DNA of 64,000 bases from an uncultured Blautia sp. (GTDB lineage: Bacteria; Bacillota; Clostridia; Lachnospirales; Lachnospiraceae): positions 14,640-78,639 of the forward strand of contig CATXEA010000016.1 of the NCBI GenBank assembly GCA_958367245.1. The letters run 5' to 3'. The notes under the pieces are model-generated. The model had not been told where the DNA came from and did not search any database. It saw only the letters and a list, made by a program, of their open reading frames with translations. Each line of letters opens with the position of its first letter. Within the stretch, counting starts at the first letter, position 1. The position numbers and the translations under genes were made by a program. Shown here piece after piece: positions 17,096 to 26,519 of the stretch.

Positions 17096-19243
17096 ATGGA
17101 TATCAAAAATTTTGAAAAAAGTGAATATTTTGTAAACAGGGAGTTGAGCTGGCTGAAATTTGACGAGCGTGTTTTGAGTGAAGCCAGAGACAAAAATCTG
17201 CCGCTTTTTGACAGGCTTAAATTTTTAAGTATCACAGCGTCCAATCTGGATGAGTTTTTTATGGTGCGCGTGGCTTCTCTCAAGGATCAGGTTCACGCAG
17301 GGTATCAGAAAACAGATATCGCCGGAATGACCGCTAAGGAGCAGTTAAAGGAAATCAGCGTCCAGACGCACGAGCTGGTGCATGTACAGTATAATACCCT
17401 TAACCGTGCGCTTCTTCCGGCGCTGGAAAAAGCAGGACTTCATCTTGTTGTGAGCCATGAGGAACTGACAGAAAAGCAGAAAGAATTTGTAGACAGCTAT
17501 TTTGAAGACAATGTTTATCCTGTTCTGACGCCGATGGCTATGGATTCGTCAAGACCGTTTCCGCTTATCAGAAATAAGACGCTGAATATTGGAGCGCTGA
17601 TTACAAAGAAAGATAAGAAAAAGGGAGAATTGCTTTTTGCGACTGTACAGGTTCCGTCCGTACTGCCCCGTGTAATTACAATTCCTTCCGGCAAAGACGG
17701 CGTGACTGCAGTGATTCTTCTGGAAGAAATTATTGAGCGTAATATTGATAAACTGTTTTTAAGCTATGACGTTGTCTGCGCCCATCCTTACCGCATCATG
17801 CGAAATGCGGATCTTACCATTGACGAGGACGAGGCGGAAGACCTGCTTGTGGAAATCCAGAAGCAGCTTAAGAAACGCCAGTGGGGAGAGGTCATCCGTC
17901 TGGAAGCTGAAGACAAGATGGATAAACGCCTTCTTAAAATCCTGAAAACGGAATTTGAAATTAAGGATGAGGATATTTTTGAAATCAGCGGTCCTCTGGA
18001 TCTTACGATGCTGATGAAGGTGTACTCTCTGGAAGGCTTCGATGAATTTAAAACACCGAAATATACGCCTGCTCCTGTGCCGGCATTCAGAAATGACAAA
18101 GATATCTTTTCCGTAATCCGTGAGGGAGACGTATTTCTGCATCACCCGTATATGAGCTTTGACCCTGTTGTAAACTTTGTCCGTCAGGCTGCGAAGGATC
18201 CGGATGTACTTGCAATCAAGCAGACCCTTTACCGTGTCAGCGGCAACTCGCCGATTATTGCCGCCCTTGCCCAGGCTGCCGAAAATGGCAAACAGGTTTC
18301 TGTTCTTGTGGAGTTAAAGGCGCGCTTTGACGAGGAAAATAATATTGTCTGGGCGAAGAAGCTGGAGAAAGCGGGATGTCATGTTATCTATGGCCTTGTG
18401 GGACTGAAGACGCACAGTAAGATTACCCTTGTTGTGAGAAGAGAAGAGGCGGGAATCCGTCGCTATGTACATCTGGCTACCGGAAACTATAATGACTCTA
18501 CAGCGAAGCTTTATACAGACTGCGGTATTTTTACCTGTGACGAGCGGTTTGGGGAGGATGCTACGGCTGTATTTAATATGCTTTCCGGTTACTCTGAACC
18601 GAAGCGCTGGAATGAGCTGATTGTTGCGCCTATCTGGATGAAAGAGCGTTTCCTGAAGATGATCAAGAGAGAGGCGAAAAATGCGAAAGAGGGGCTTCCG
18701 GCTCTGATTCGGGCAAAAATTAATTCTCTTTGCGACCCGAAAATTATGGCTGCGCTTTGCTATGCGTCTTCCTGCGGCGTGCAGGTGGAGCTTCTGGTGA
18801 GAGGAATCTGCTGTCTGAAGGTAGGAATCCCGGGAGTCAGCGAAAATATCCATGTGCGTTCTATAGTGGGTGAATTTCTGGAGCACAGCCGTATTTTTTA
18901 CTTTGAAAACGGAGGCAGTCCGGAAATTTATATGGGCAGCGCAGACTGGATGCCGCGTAATCTTGACCGCCGTGTGGAAATTGTTTTTCCGGTGGAGGAT
19001 GAGGAAATCAAAAAAGAAATCACGCATATTCTTGACTTGGAATTCAGGGATAATGTAAAAGCTCACATCCTTCAGGCAGACGGAACTTATGTAAAAACGG
19101 ACAAACGGGGCAAGGTTCTTGTAAATTCACAGATGGAATTCTGTAAGGAAGCTACGGAGGCAGCGGCAAACAGAAAAAAAGACGAGAAGGCGAAGACCAG
19201 GGTGTTTATCCCGGCGGAGCCTGCGGAGGATATCGAAGAATAA
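17096..19243 (+). CDS. ppk1: Polyphosphate kinase 1
   Basis: A 715-residue enzyme of normal Ppk1 length that reversibly polymerises the gamma phosphate of ATP into polyphosphate. Visible signatures are NRELSWLKFDERVL and SNLDEFFMVRVA at the N-terminus, the LKARFDEENNI block, and HLATGNYNDSTAKLYTD with the phospho-accepting His459. The ending DRRVEIVFPVEDEEI is also family-typical. It starts after GGGGGAGG, 12 bases behind ppx. The last 35 residues are a Lys/Glu/Ala-rich tail without a known role. Confidence 0.95.
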   Translation: MDIKNFEKSEYFVNRELSWLKFDERVLSEARDKNLPLFDRLKFLSITASNLDEFFMVRVASLKDQVHAGYQKTDIAGMTAKEQLKEISVQTHELVHVQYNTLNRALLPALEKAGLHLVVSHEELTEKQKEFVDSYFEDNVYPVLTPMAMDSSRPFPLIRNKTLNIGALITKKDKKKGELLFATVQVPSVLPRVITIPSGKDGVTAVILLEEIIERNIDKLFLSYDVVCAHPYRIMRNADLTIDEDEAEDLLVEIQKQLKKRQWGEVIRLEAEDKMDKRLLKILKTEFEIKDEDIFEISGPLDLTMLMKVYSLEGFDEFKTPKYTPAPVPAFRNDKDIFSVIREGDVFLHHPYMSFDPVVNFVRQAAKDPDVLAIKQTLYRVSGNSPIIAALAQAAENGKQVSVLVELKARFDEENNIVWAKKLEKAGCHVIYGLVGLKTHSKITLVVRREEAGIRRYVHLATGNYNDSTAKLYTDCGIFTCDERFGEDATAVFNMLSGYSEPKRWNELIVAPIWMKERFLKMIKREAKNAKEGLPALIRAKINSLCDPKIMAALCYASSCGVQVELLVRGICCLKVGIPGVSENIHVRSIVGEFLEHSRIFYFENGGSPEIYMGSADWMPRNLDRRVEIVFPVEDEEIKKEITHILDLEFRDNVKAHILQADGTYVKTDKRGKVLVNSQMEFCKEATEAAANRKKDEKAKTRVFIPAEPAEDIEE

Positions 19244-19271
19244 AAAAATCCATTCAAGGGAAGTGGAAAAA

Positions 19272-19886
19272 ATGCAGAAAAAACGGGAAGGAAACTATTC
19301 CCTCCTCCTCCTGGCAGGGGGGAAGAGCAGCCGCATGGGGAAGGACAAGGCAGGACTTTTCCTGAATGGCAAGACGTTTCCGAGACATTTGATAGATAAG
19401 GCAGAGCAGCTTGGAATCAGGCAGAAGTTTCTCTCCGGTCATTTCATGGAAGAAGCAGACGTCCGGGTTGTGGAAGATATTTATAAAGACAGAGGACCTT
19501 TAGGAGGGCTTCACGCCTGCATGAAGGTTATGGAAACGCCGTATTGTCTGGTACTTCCTGTAGATGTGCCCCAGATTCCCCTTAAAGTGCTGGAAGCTCT
19601 TCTGGCTGCACATGAGGAGAAGTGTATGCAGGGACAGGGGGAGCTTCCGCTTCTTCTGGCTCATGGGGACAGGGAGGAGCCTCTTATTGGCATTTACCCT
19701 GTAAAGATGGCGGATGCTGTCGGCGAAGTGATTCGGGAAAAATCCTGCTGGGTTTTCCGGATTTTGAACCAGTGGGGCTACGAGACCTGCGAAATCCCTC
19801 TGGAGGAGTGGCAGGTGGGAAATATCAATACGCCAAAGGAATATGAGCTTCTTTTGGAGTATGAGAAAAGAGGAAAGATAGAATGA
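19272..19886 (+). CDS. mobA: Molybdenum cofactor guanylyltransferase
   Basis: A protein of 204 residues that attaches GMP to molybdopterin to make the guanine dinucleotide cofactor used by formate dehydrogenases. The nucleotide-binding signature LLAGGKSSRMGKDKAGL lies at the N-terminus and PVDVPQIP near residue 98. I prefer the ATG at 19272, eight bases after AAGGGAAG; a GTG at 19263 would add three residues. It overlaps moeA by an ATGA and heads the cofactor genes that precede the selenocysteine formate dehydrogenase, a natural client. Confidence 0.9.
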   Translation: MQKKREGNYSLLLLAGGKSSRMGKDKAGLFLNGKTFPRHLIDKAEQLGIRQKFLSGHFMEEADVRVVEDIYKDRGPLGGLHACMKVMETPYCLVLPVDVPQIPLKVLEALLAAHEEKCMQGQGELPLLLAHGDREEPLIGIYPVKMADAVGEVIREKSCWVFRILNQWGYETCEIPLEEWQVGNINTPKEYELLLEYEKRGKIE

Positions 19887-21094
19887 CAGAGGGAGTTTTT
19901 CTGGAACAGGCTGTGGAGCTTATCAAAGAGCATGTGCAGAAAATCACAGATACGGAAATAGTGGAAGTAAAAGATGCAGGGGGCTATATTCTTGCGGAGG
20001 ACATTTATGCGGCTGTGGATAATCCGCCGTTCCCAAGGTCTCCGGTAGACGGCTATGCAGTGCGCTCGGAGGATTTGCAGGGAGCATCTTTTGATTCTCC
20101 TGCGAAGCTTACAGTGGCAGGCTGTATCTATGCAGGGGATGACGGGCAGTCCTTTCAGGCGCAGCCCGGAGAGTGTTACCGGATTATGACAGGAGGGCCT
20201 TTTCCGAAAGGGACAGACACTGCGGTGAAGCAGGAGGATACGGACTACGGGGAAGATACCGTGGAAATTTATAAAGAACAGAAAGCGTTTGACAATTACT
20301 GTTTTCAGGGAGAGGATTATAAGAAAGATACGCTTTTGATTACTTCCGGAATCAGGATTACCTTTGCAGAGCAGGGGATTTTGGCAGGAATCGGACGGAC
20401 GCAGGTGAAGGTATACCGTAAGCCGGTGATTCGTGTATTTGCAACGGGAGATGAGCTGTGTCGTCCGGGGCTTCCCTTAAAACCGGGAAAAATTTATGAT
20501 TCCAACAGTATGATGGTTGCATCCCGTCTCCATGAGCTGGGAGTCATGCCGGCTTCCGTGGCTCACTCCGACGACAGCGAGGAAGGAGTTGCGCGGGATT
20601 TAAAGAAGGCTTCAGAAGATGCGGATATCATAGTGACAACAGGAGGAGTGTCTGTAGGGAAAAAGGATATTCTTCACGGCGCGTTGAAGCTTCTTGGCGC
20701 AGAAAAAATCTTCTGGAAAGTAAAAATCCAGCCGGGTACGCCGACAATTTTTTCCGTATATAAAAATACGCTGATTCTTTCCCTGTCCGGAAACCCCTTT
20801 GGGGCAATGGCGAATCTGGAGCTGCTTCTAAGACCTATGCTTCAGGAAATGACAGGAAATGAAATTTTTTATATGGAACAAAAGGATGGTACTGCCTGCA
20901 TGGAATTTCCCAAAAAGAGCAGAGTGAGACGTTTTGTCCGCGCAGTCTACCGAAACGGAGAGGTCTTTCTTCCTCAGGGGATTTTTTCCTCGGGCGCAAT
21001 CGGTACGCTGCGGGGGTGCAACTGTTTCCTTGATATTCCGGCAGGCAGCGGCTGTATCGAAAAAGGAGAGAAGGTACACGTATGGATGCTGTAA
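19883..21094 (+). CDS. moeA: Molybdopterin molybdenumtransferase
   Basis: A 403-residue enzyme that inserts molybdenum (or tungsten) into adenylated molybdopterin. Signatures are NPPFPRSPVDGYAVR near residue 50, MTGGPFPKGTDTAV near 100, FATGDEL near 188, VTTGGVSVGKKD near 253 and SLSGNPFGA near 305. It overlaps mobA by four bases (ATGA) and mobB by 13 bases, so the three are translationally coupled. Confidence 0.95.
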   Translation: MTEGVFLEQAVELIKEHVQKITDTEIVEVKDAGGYILAEDIYAAVDNPPFPRSPVDGYAVRSEDLQGASFDSPAKLTVAGCIYAGDDGQSFQAQPGECYRIMTGGPFPKGTDTAVKQEDTDYGEDTVEIYKEQKAFDNYCFQGEDYKKDTLLITSGIRITFAEQGILAGIGRTQVKVYRKPVIRVFATGDELCRPGLPLKPGKIYDSNSMMVASRLHELGVMPASVAHSDDSEEGVARDLKKASEDADIIVTTGGVSVGKKDILHGALKLLGAEKIFWKVKIQPGTPTIFSVYKNTLILSLSGNPFGAMANLELLLRPMLQEMTGNEIFYMEQKDGTACMEFPKKSRVRRFVRAVYRNGEVFLPQGIFSSGAIGTLRGCNCFLDIPAGSGCIEKGEKVHVWML

Positions 21095-21582
21095 AGAAAC
21101 CCTTTCTTGCCGCAGTGAGCGGTGTGAAAAATTCGGGGAAAACCACATTTCTTGAAAAGCTGGTGCCGGAACTTACCGCCCGCGGCTATCGGGTTGCGGT
21201 GATCAAGCATGACGGCCATGAATTTCAGGGAGATGTGGAAGGGACAGATACATATCGGATGAATCAGGCAGGTGCTTACGGCACCTGCATTTTTTCAAAA
21301 AACAAGTGGATGATCCAGAAAAAAGAGCCTGATATGAAGGTGGAAAGTCTGGTGGGATTTTTTCCTGAGGCAGACATTATTCTTCTGGAGGGGATGAAGG
21401 ATTCCCCTTATCCGAAATTTGAACTTGTAAGAAAAGGAAATTCGAAGGAAAGTGTCTGCTGCCCGAAAACTCTGATGGCTCTTGTGACAGATACGGAGCT
21501 TCAGGTGGAGGGAGTGCCGGTTGTGGGACTTGAGGACATAAAAAATTGTGCAGATTTGCTGGAAAAACGCATGAAAAAATAG
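21082..21582 (+). CDS. mobB: Molybdopterin-guanine dinucleotide biosynthesis adaptor protein
   Basis: A 166-residue P-loop GTP-binding protein that assists MobA. The Walker A motif is GVKNSGKTTFLEKL near residues 10-23; VIKHDGHEF and IILLEGMKDSPYPKFELVR follow the MobB pattern. Its start lies inside the end of moeA (13-base overlap). It is followed by a 125-base gap holding the promoter of the formate dehydrogenase operon. Confidence 0.92.
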   Translation: MDAVKKPFLAAVSGVKNSGKTTFLEKLVPELTARGYRVAVIKHDGHEFQGDVEGTDTYRMNQAGAYGTCIFSKNKWMIQKKEPDMKVESLVGFFPEADIILLEGMKDSPYPKFELVRKGNSKESVCCPKTLMALVTDTELQVEGVPVVGLEDIKNCADLLEKRMKK

Positions 21583-21631
21583 GAAAATTGACGAGATTGT
21601 GAAACTTTTCTCGATATTTTTTATGGATATC

Positions 21632-21660
21632 TTGAAGTAGAAAAATGATGGTGGTAAAAT
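21632..21660 (+). promoter_or_regulatory. Promoter of the formate dehydrogenase/hydrogenase operon
   Basis: TTGAAG at 21632-21637, 17 bases, TAAAAT at 21655-21660 with an extended -10 TG two bases upstream. The start would fall near 21667, about 40 bases before the fdhF ATG. Confidence 0.65.
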
Positions 21661-21707
21661 AAAAAAAAGTGTGCGTGAAATGAACACACGAGAAGGAGGG
21701 TATTGCC

Positions 21708-23897
21708 ATGGCTTTGAAACAAGTCCAGACAACCTGCCCGTACTGCGGAGCAGGCTGCCAGATTATGTTCACAATCGATGCGGATAAAAATAAGATTGTG
21801 GAAGCTGTTCCGGCGCAGGGAAGAACAAATGCCGGAACTCTCTGCCTGAAAGGTCATTATGGCTGGGACTATCTCAACGATCCTCAGATCCTGACGAAAC
21901 GTCTCCGCAAACCAATGATCCGCAAAGGCGGTAAGAAATCACCTCTCGAGGAGGTTTCCTGGGAGGAAGCAATCTCCTACGTTGCCAAACGTCTGGGAGA
22001 GATTAAGGAGAAATATGGTCCTGATTCCATTATGGGTACAGGTTCTGCACGAGGTGCGGGAAATGAAGCCAATTATCTGATGCAGAAATTCATGCGCGCA
22101 TGTATCGGTACAAACAATGTCGATCACTGCGCGCGAATATGACATGCGCCTTCGGTAGCGGGTCTACTGTATTCTTTAGGTTCAGGCGCAATGTCAATGG
22201 GCATCCCGGAGATCGAGGATGCAGGCTGTTTACTTTGCTTCGGTTATAACGGAGCAGATTCCCATCCGATCGTAGCGAGACGTATTGTCCGCGGCAAACA
22301 GAAGGGAATGAAAATTATCTGTGTTGACCCACGTGTGACAGAAACCGCGCGTATTTCCGATATACATTTACAGCTTAAGGGCGGAAGCAACCTTGCTCTT
22401 GTAAATGCGATGGCTCATGTCATCTGGAAAGAGGGACTGACAGACGATGCGTTTATCGCAGAACATACAAAGGGATTTGATGAATTCCTGAAAGTAATTG
22501 AAAAATATACACCGGAATATGCAGAGCCTATCACTCACATTCCGGCAGAAGAAATCCGTAAGGCGGCAAGACTGTACGCGACAACGAAACCTGCCATGAT
22601 TCTCTACGGCATGGGTGTGTGCCAGTTTACACAGGCAGTAGATGTTGTAAAGGGCCTTGCAAACCTTGCTCTTATGACCGGAAACTTCGGCGGTCCTTCC
22701 ATGGGAATCGGACCTGTCCGCGGACAGAACAACGTACAGGGTGCCTGCGATATGGGCGCGCTGCCGAATTCCTATCCGGGATACCAGAATGTTACAGTTC
22801 CGGAAAACCGCGAAAAATTTGAAAAGGCATGGGGAGTACCGCTTTCCGATAAAATCGGATGTCCGATTACTCACGTACCTCACAGAATTCTTCACGAAAC
22901 AGATGAGAAAAAGAAAATTCACGCATATTATATCTTCGGTGAAGATCCGGCGCAGTCCGATCCGGACCTTGCTGAGGTAAGAGAAGCGCTGGACAAGTGC
23001 GACTTCGTTGTGATGCAGGATATTTATATGAATAAGACAGGTCTTTACGCAGACGTCATTCTCCCTGCAACTGCATGGGGCGAGAACGAGGGCGTATATA
23101 CCTGTGCAGACCGCGGTTTCCAGAGAGTTCGCAAGCTCATTGAGCCGGAAGGAGATTTGAAGCCAGACTGGCAGATCATTGCTGAGATTTCCACAGCGAT
23201 GGGATATCCGATGAACTACAAAAATACAGAAGAAATCTGGAACGAGCTGATTGACCTGTGTCCAAGCTTTGCCGGCGCAACATACGAAAAAATGGAGAAA
23301 TACGGCGGCGTTCAGTGGCCGTGCCGTGATAAATCCATGGAAGACAAGGGTACTCCGTATCTTCATAAAGACGGAGTATTTGCCACAAAGGATCATAAGG
23401 CACTGTTTTACGGAACTGACTGGCATCCGCCGTTAGAGCTGGAGAATGACCAGTATCCGATGACCTTATCTACAGTCCGTGAGGTAGGCCATTATTCTGT
23501 ACGAACCATGACAGGTAACTGCCGTACTCTCAGAAATCTGGAAGACGAGCCGGGATGGGTACAGATGAATACAGAAGACTGCCGCCGTATGGGCTTTGAA
23601 AAAGGAGAGCTTGTCAAGATTCTTTCCAAACGAGGCTATTGTATTACACGATGTCTGCCTACAGACCGTGTAAAACCGGGCGCTACTTATATGACCTACC
23701 AGTGGTGGATCGGCGCCTGCAACGAGCTGACAACTGCCAAGCTTGACCCGATCAGTAATACGCCGGAGTACAAATATTGCGCCTGCCGCGTAGAAAAGAT
23801 CAAAGATCAGGAGTGGGCGGAAAGACATGTAAAAGAGCTTTACGAAGATATCCGCGCCCAGATGGGTATTGATACCGGAAAGGGGGCGAAAGCATGA
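21708..23897 (+). CDS. fdhF: Selenocysteine-containing formate dehydrogenase catalytic subunit
   Basis: A 729-residue molybdo/tungsto-bis-PGD enzyme interconverting formate and CO2. The frame is interrupted by TGA at 22140-22142, read as selenocysteine at residue 145: the context DHCARI-U-HAPSVAGL is the exact active-site block of Sec formate dehydrogenases. A SECIS-like hairpin follows. The N-terminus holds a [4Fe-4S] site, CPYCGAGC from residue 10 plus Cys in TLCLKG. The C-terminal NELTTAKLDPISNTPEYKYC matches the dinucleotide-binding end. Its size equals the single-domain FDH-H/HDCR type rather than longer NAD-linked forms. It overlaps the next ferredoxin gene by ATGA. selA, selB and tRNA-Sec lie downstream. 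Confidence 0.95.
22140..22175 (+). promoter_or_regulatory. Bacterial SECIS element in fdhF
   Basis: Immediately after the Sec TGA, CGGTAG (22153-22158) pairs with CTACTG (22164-22169), presenting a short loop with GGGT. Distance from the UGA and the GGTCT segment resemble the fdhF SECIS known in enterobacteria. SelB encoded at 26520 would bind it. The fold was drawn by eye. Confidence 0.8.
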
Positions 23898-24433
23898 ATT
23901 ACTTCGTAAAAGGAAATCCGGACCTTTGCATCGGCTGCCGTACCTGTATGATCGGCTGTGTGGTTGCACATGAAGGTAAACATATTTTTGAGGTTGATCC
24001 TGATTCCTACAGCTTCAACCCGAAGCTCCATATGGTAAAGACAGCCCGGTTAAGCGTTCCGGTACAGTGTAAGCACTGTGAAAATCCGGCATGTATGGCA
24101 GTATGTCCTGTAGGAGCGATTTCCCAGAAAGATCACTGTGTGGTGATTGATACGGATATTTGCATGGGATGTAAGTCCTGTATGGATGCATGTCCGTTTG
24201 GTGCGATTAATATGACGGTGAAGACAGGCTGTCTGCAGGCAGACGGTTCTGAGAAAAAAGTTGCCAATAAATGTGATTTGTGTTACGGGTTGCCGGGAGG
24301 TCCTGCATGTGTGAGAGTCTGTCCTACAGAGGCTCTGACTCTTGTAAAAGAGGAAGATTTAAACACTGCCATGGAACGTAAACGTGCGGAAACAGCAAGA
24401 AATACATACCGTGAGACACACCCGCAGGAATAA
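23894..24433 (+). CDS. Four-cluster ferredoxin-like electron transfer subunit (HycB2-like)
   Basis: A 179-residue iron-sulfur protein with four Cys-rich groups for [4Fe-4S] clusters: CIGCRTCMIGC, CKHCENPACMAVCPVG, CMGCKSCMDACPFG, and CDLCYGLPGGPACVRVCPTE. This is the HycB/HydN arrangement. It would wire the formate dehydrogenase to the hydrogenase. It overlaps the fdhF stop by four bases, so the two are made together. By analogy with the Acetobacterium woodii HDCR complex it corresponds to HycB2; that name is inferred from position. Confidence 0.88.
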   Translation: MNYFVKGNPDLCIGCRTCMIGCVVAHEGKHIFEVDPDSYSFNPKLHMVKTARLSVPVQCKHCENPACMAVCPVGAISQKDHCVVIDTDICMGCKSCMDACPFGAINMTVKTGCLQADGSEKKVANKCDLCYGLPGGPACVRVCPTEALTLVKEEDLNTAMERKRAETARNTYRETHPQE

Positions 24434-24451
24434 CAGGAGGCTGGTTCAAAA

Positions 24452-25012
24452 ATGAAAAAAGAATTAGGATGTTTCGTTGTTGGCGACAGCACGAAATGTA
24501 CCGGATGTAAGGCATGCGAGGTTGCATGCTTTACCGTCCATAACCGTAAGAGCAATCATGTGGGAAAAACAGTGGGGACGGTTACAGTTCCGGTGACTCC
24601 CAAGCTGTATCTTACAAGATTTGAAGATGGCTGTATGCCGATTCAGTGTAAACATTGTGAGGATGCGCCCTGCCTTAACGCATGTACCAAGGGAGCGATC
24701 AGCCGCGTTGACAATCAGGTAATCGTAGATCCTGAGAAATGTATCGGCTGTAAGGACTGTATGCAGGCATGTCCTTTTGGCGCGATCGCTCTTCTTCCTT
24801 ATGCAAAGGACGGAAAACTGGTTGCCCAGACAATGGGAGACACCAGAGTGTTCGCTTCCAAATGCGACCTCTGTGAAGGAATCGAGGGAGGCCCTGCATG
24901 TGTGAGAGTCTGTCCTCATCAGGCGCTCCGTCTCGTTGATCCGGAGGCGGAAAGAGAAGAAAAAAACAAAAAAGCAGCAGAAGCTCTGCTTCTGACGAAA
25001 AACTGGAGATAA
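24452..25012 (+). CDS. Second four-cluster ferredoxin-like subunit (HycB3-like)
   Basis: A 186-residue protein related to the one upstream, again with four cluster-binding groups: CTGCKACEVACF, CKHCEDAPCLNAC, CIGCKDCMQACPFG, and CDLCEGIEGGPACVRVCPHQ. In HDCR complexes two different HycB-type subunits are present, one of which polymerises into filaments; this gene is the candidate for HycB3. It has AGGAGGCTGG upstream and lies 18 bases after its paralogue. The C-terminal tail is Lys/Glu-rich and helical. Confidence 0.87.
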   Translation: MKKELGCFVVGDSTKCTGCKACEVACFTVHNRKSNHVGKTVGTVTVPVTPKLYLTRFEDGCMPIQCKHCEDAPCLNACTKGAISRVDNQVIVDPEKCIGCKDCMQACPFGAIALLPYAKDGKLVAQTMGDTRVFASKCDLCEGIEGGPACVRVCPHQALRLVDPEAEREEKNKKAAEALLLTKNWR

Positions 25013-25027
25013 GGGAGGGCGGAATTC

Positions 25028-26389
25028 ATGATAGTTGCAATTGATCAGAATCTTTGTACAGGCTGCCGTGAGTGCGCGGAAGTTTGTCCTGCCTATGCCA
25101 TCGTCGGAGAGCAGGGGAAACCGCAGACTATTGATACAGACAAATGTATCATGTGCGGTCAGTGTGTTCAGAAGTGTAAATCCTATGTTTCCATTCTGAC
25201 ACACGGCAAAGAGGCTTATGAGAAAGTAAGAAAAGAAAGAAATATTCCGGATAGCGTACAGGAGCCGTTATTTGCCGCTCATGCAGTGTGCAATCTGGAT
25301 AAAGTAAAAGCAGCGCTTGCTGACAAAGAGAAATTCACAATTGTACAGTGCGCGCCTGCAGTGCGTGTAGCGATTGCAGAGGAGTTTGGCGCAGAGCTTG
25401 GTACTCTGACACCGGGCAGGCTTTCCGCAGCTCTTCATGCGCTGGGCTTTGACAGAGTGTATGATACCAACTTCCCGGCTGACGTAACCATTATGGAAGA
25501 AGGTACAGAGCTTGTGAAGCGTGTGACTCAGGGCGGTGTGCTTCCGATGTTCACCTCCTGCTGTCCTGCATGGGTGAAGTTCCTGGAGAACAATTATCCG
25601 GAGCTTACAGACCATCTTTCCACAGCCAAGAGCCCGCAGCAGATTGGCGGGGCAATTTTCAAAACCTACGGAGCGCAGCTTGAGGAAAAATCAGGAGCGG
25701 ATATTTACAGTGTTTCTGTTATGCCGTGTACCTGCAAGGTGTTTGAGTGCCAGCGTCCGGAGATGAAGGACAGCGGCTTCAGGGATGTGGATGTTGCGAT
25801 TACGACCAGAGATCTGGCATGGCTTATTAAAGATATGGGAATTGACTGGAACAATCTTGAGGAGATGGAATTTGACCAGCCTCTTGGACTTTATACAGGC
25901 GCAGGCACAATCTTTGGCGTTACAGGCGGCGTTATGGAGGCTGCTATCCGTACAGGATATGAGCTTGTTACAGGCCAGCCGATTCCGGATGTGGAAGTGA
26001 CGGCAGTCCGCGGTACAGAAGGTTTCCGTACATCTACGATCAGAGTTGGAGATCTGGATTTGAGAGTCGGCGTTGTGACAGGACTTAAAAATGTGATTCC
26101 TGTGCTGGAAGCTGTGAAGGCAGGCACTTTAAATCTTCATTTTATTGAGGTTATGACCTGTCCGGAGGGCTGTGTCAGCGGCGGCGGACAACCGAAGCTT
26201 CTGATGGATACAGACAGAGAGGAAGCATATGCTGCAAGACGCGCGGCAACCTTTGCCCATGACAAAGCGCTTCCAATCCGTAAATCCCATGAAAATCCGG
26301 CAATCAAAAAAATCTACGATGAATTTCTTGAAGAGCCGAATAGTCATATTGCGCATCATCTTTTACATACTACTTACTGTAATAAGTAA
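25028..26389 (+). CDS. [FeFe] hydrogenase subunit (HydA2-like)
   Basis: A 453-residue hydrogenase. Two N-terminal [4Fe-4S] sites (CTGCRECAEVCP and CIMCGQCVQKC) are followed by the H-cluster domain with all three signatures: FTSCCPAW (L1), MPCTCKVFECQRPE (L2) and MTCPEGCVSGGGQP (L3). It reduces protons or oxidises H2. It is the last gene of the operon, ending at the terminator 26407-26440. With a Sec formate dehydrogenase and two HycB proteins it makes the gene content of a hydrogen-dependent CO2 reductase or formate-hydrogen lyase without a membrane part. The HydEFG maturases are not in the window. Confidence 0.92.
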   Translation: MIVAIDQNLCTGCRECAEVCPAYAIVGEQGKPQTIDTDKCIMCGQCVQKCKSYVSILTHGKEAYEKVRKERNIPDSVQEPLFAAHAVCNLDKVKAALADKEKFTIVQCAPAVRVAIAEEFGAELGTLTPGRLSAALHALGFDRVYDTNFPADVTIMEEGTELVKRVTQGGVLPMFTSCCPAWVKFLENNYPELTDHLSTAKSPQQIGGAIFKTYGAQLEEKSGADIYSVSVMPCTCKVFECQRPEMKDSGFRDVDVAITTRDLAWLIKDMGIDWNNLEEMEFDQPLGLYTGAGTIFGVTGGVMEAAIRTGYELVTGQPIPDVEVTAVRGTEGFRTSTIRVGDLDLRVGVVTGLKNVIPVLEAVKAGTLNLHFIEVMTCPEGCVSGGGQPKLLMDTDREEAYAARRAATFAHDKALPIRKSHENPAIKKIYDEFLEEPNSHIAHHLLHTTYCNK

Positions 26390-26406
26390 ATATTGTTATA
26401 AAATAC

Positions 26407-26440
26407 AAAGGAGTTCCTGTAAAGACAGGGACTCCTTTTT
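26407..26440 (+). terminator. Rho-independent terminator of the fdhF-hydA operon
   Basis: A 14-bp stem with one wobble (26407-26420 with 26425-26438, AAAG loop) is followed by a T run to 26442. Confidence 0.92.
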
Positions 26441-26453
26441 TTCTATTTTTATC

Positions 26454-26482
26454 GTGAAATAAATGAAAGGTTGTGGTAGAAT
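26454..26482 (+). promoter_or_regulatory. Possible promoter of selB-selA
   Basis: GTGAAA at 26454-26459, 17 bases, TAGAAT at 26477-26482 with an upstream TG (extended -10). It lies between the hydA terminator and selB. Confidence 0.5.
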
Positions 26483-26519
26483 AAGGAATAATGGATTTTG
26501 AAGCGGGAGATGAGGTTTT

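Noticed and set aside
22140..22142. Stop codon splitting fdhF, seen first as a frameshifted or broken gene
   Set aside because: The TGA is in frame, sits exactly at the selenocysteine position and is followed by a SECIS; selA, selB and tRNA-Sec are nearby. It is recoding, not damage.
22368..23426. A 352-codon minus-strand frame
   Set aside because: It is antisense to the conserved formate dehydrogenase coding sequence, Cys/His-rich without any domain.
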